Positions 63,966-64,000 of a stretch of 64,000 nucleotides of DNA are shown in pieces (the stretch's first letter is position 1; each line of letters begins with the position of its first letter). The DNA is from Methylobacterium tardum. Lineage in GTDB: Bacteria; Pseudomonadota; Alphaproteobacteria; Rhizobiales; Beijerinckiaceae. The notes under the pieces were generated by a model. That model saw nothing but the letters and a program-made list of their open reading frames with translations, did no database searches and was not told where the DNA came from. The position numbers and the translations under genes were made by a program. Location: positions 561,501 to 625,500 of the forward strand of contig NZ_CP097484.1 of NCBI RefSeq assembly GCF_023546765.1, written 5' to 3'.

Positions 63966-64000
63966 GTGAGTATCGAGTCGAGCGTCAAGCCCAGCGTTGC
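63966..64000 (+). CDS. Start of a gene cut off by the window edge (tentative)
   Basis: A GTG with GGAAAGG seven bases upstream begins an open frame (V/M-S-I-E-S-S-V-K-P-S-V) that runs off the window. Only 11 residues are visible, too few for identification. The preceding ~160 bp (63803-63965) contain no other supported gene. Confidence 0.4.
   Translation, partial: MSIESSVKPSV

Overview
The window is high-GC (about 70%) chromosomal DNA from an alphaproteobacterium, most likely Hyphomicrobiales and probably Methylobacteriaceae. The pointers are: split b and b' ATP synthase subunits behind atpI, a CcrM-type cell-cycle methyltransferase, a DivL-type kinase with tyrosine in its H-box, sigma-EcfG-like promoters (GGAAC-N16/17-GTT), a polyhydroxyalkanoate granule-type small protein, and the ruvB/ybgC/tolQRAB neighbourhood. 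The genus is inference from protein recall; no search was run. I saw no tRNA, rRNA, insertion sequence, prophage or CRISPR array. This is mostly ordinary core genome, and I do not see a convincing new multi-gene system.

Layout. 0-2.7 kb: end of sufS, sufT, then small lineage-specific proteins. 2.8-10 kb: an ABC-2 exporter pair, an alpha/beta hydrolase, an FkbM methyltransferase, sfsA, a molybdopterin-binding-domain protein, an FNT-family channel and a type II NADH dehydrogenase. 10-13 kb: atpI-atpB-atpE-atpG-atpF (membrane sector of ATP synthase) on the minus strand, with a near-consensus promoter and a terminator. 13-18 kb: a DsbA-like protein, a DciA/DUF721 protein, mutY with an AT-hook tail, frameshifted ccrM and rlpA. 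18-30 kb: a granule-type protein, an ABC-F ATPase, M32 carboxypeptidase, a YhaN/YhaO-like pair, an EEP-fold hydrolase and cardiolipin synthase. 30-37 kb: an ECHDC3-like hydratase homologue, DUF5993-dsbB, an isolated acyl-CoA-synthetase N-domain, ung, frameshifted hemH, parDE and a parvulin. 37-49 kb: secA (frameshifted near its end), bioD, kup, a CsbD-like stress protein, ahcY, divL and an MFS transporter. 49.5-57.3 kb: tolB-tolA-tolR-tolQ, an aldolase, ybgC, a DUF4142 protein and ruvB. 57.5-64 kb: small secreted proteins, a REC-GGDEF protein, a LuxR regulator, topoisomerase IB, a glycosyltransferase and a methyltransferase.

How it fits together. Two cell-cycle genes (ccrM and divL) each have a one-mismatch CtrA-like box upstream. 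Envelope functions cluster (tolQRAB, ybgC, rlpA, secA, parvulin, dsbA/dsbB, cardiolipin synthase). Two genes of likely stress function have sigma-EcfG-like promoters. ahcY has an 8+8 bp dyad that looks like an operator.

The main caution is that three conserved genes (ccrM, hemH, secA) each carry one single-base indel in a short G or G/C run. Because at least secA should be indispensable, sequencing or assembly error is more likely than real inactivation. The secA indel also creates a false secA-bioD fusion frame.
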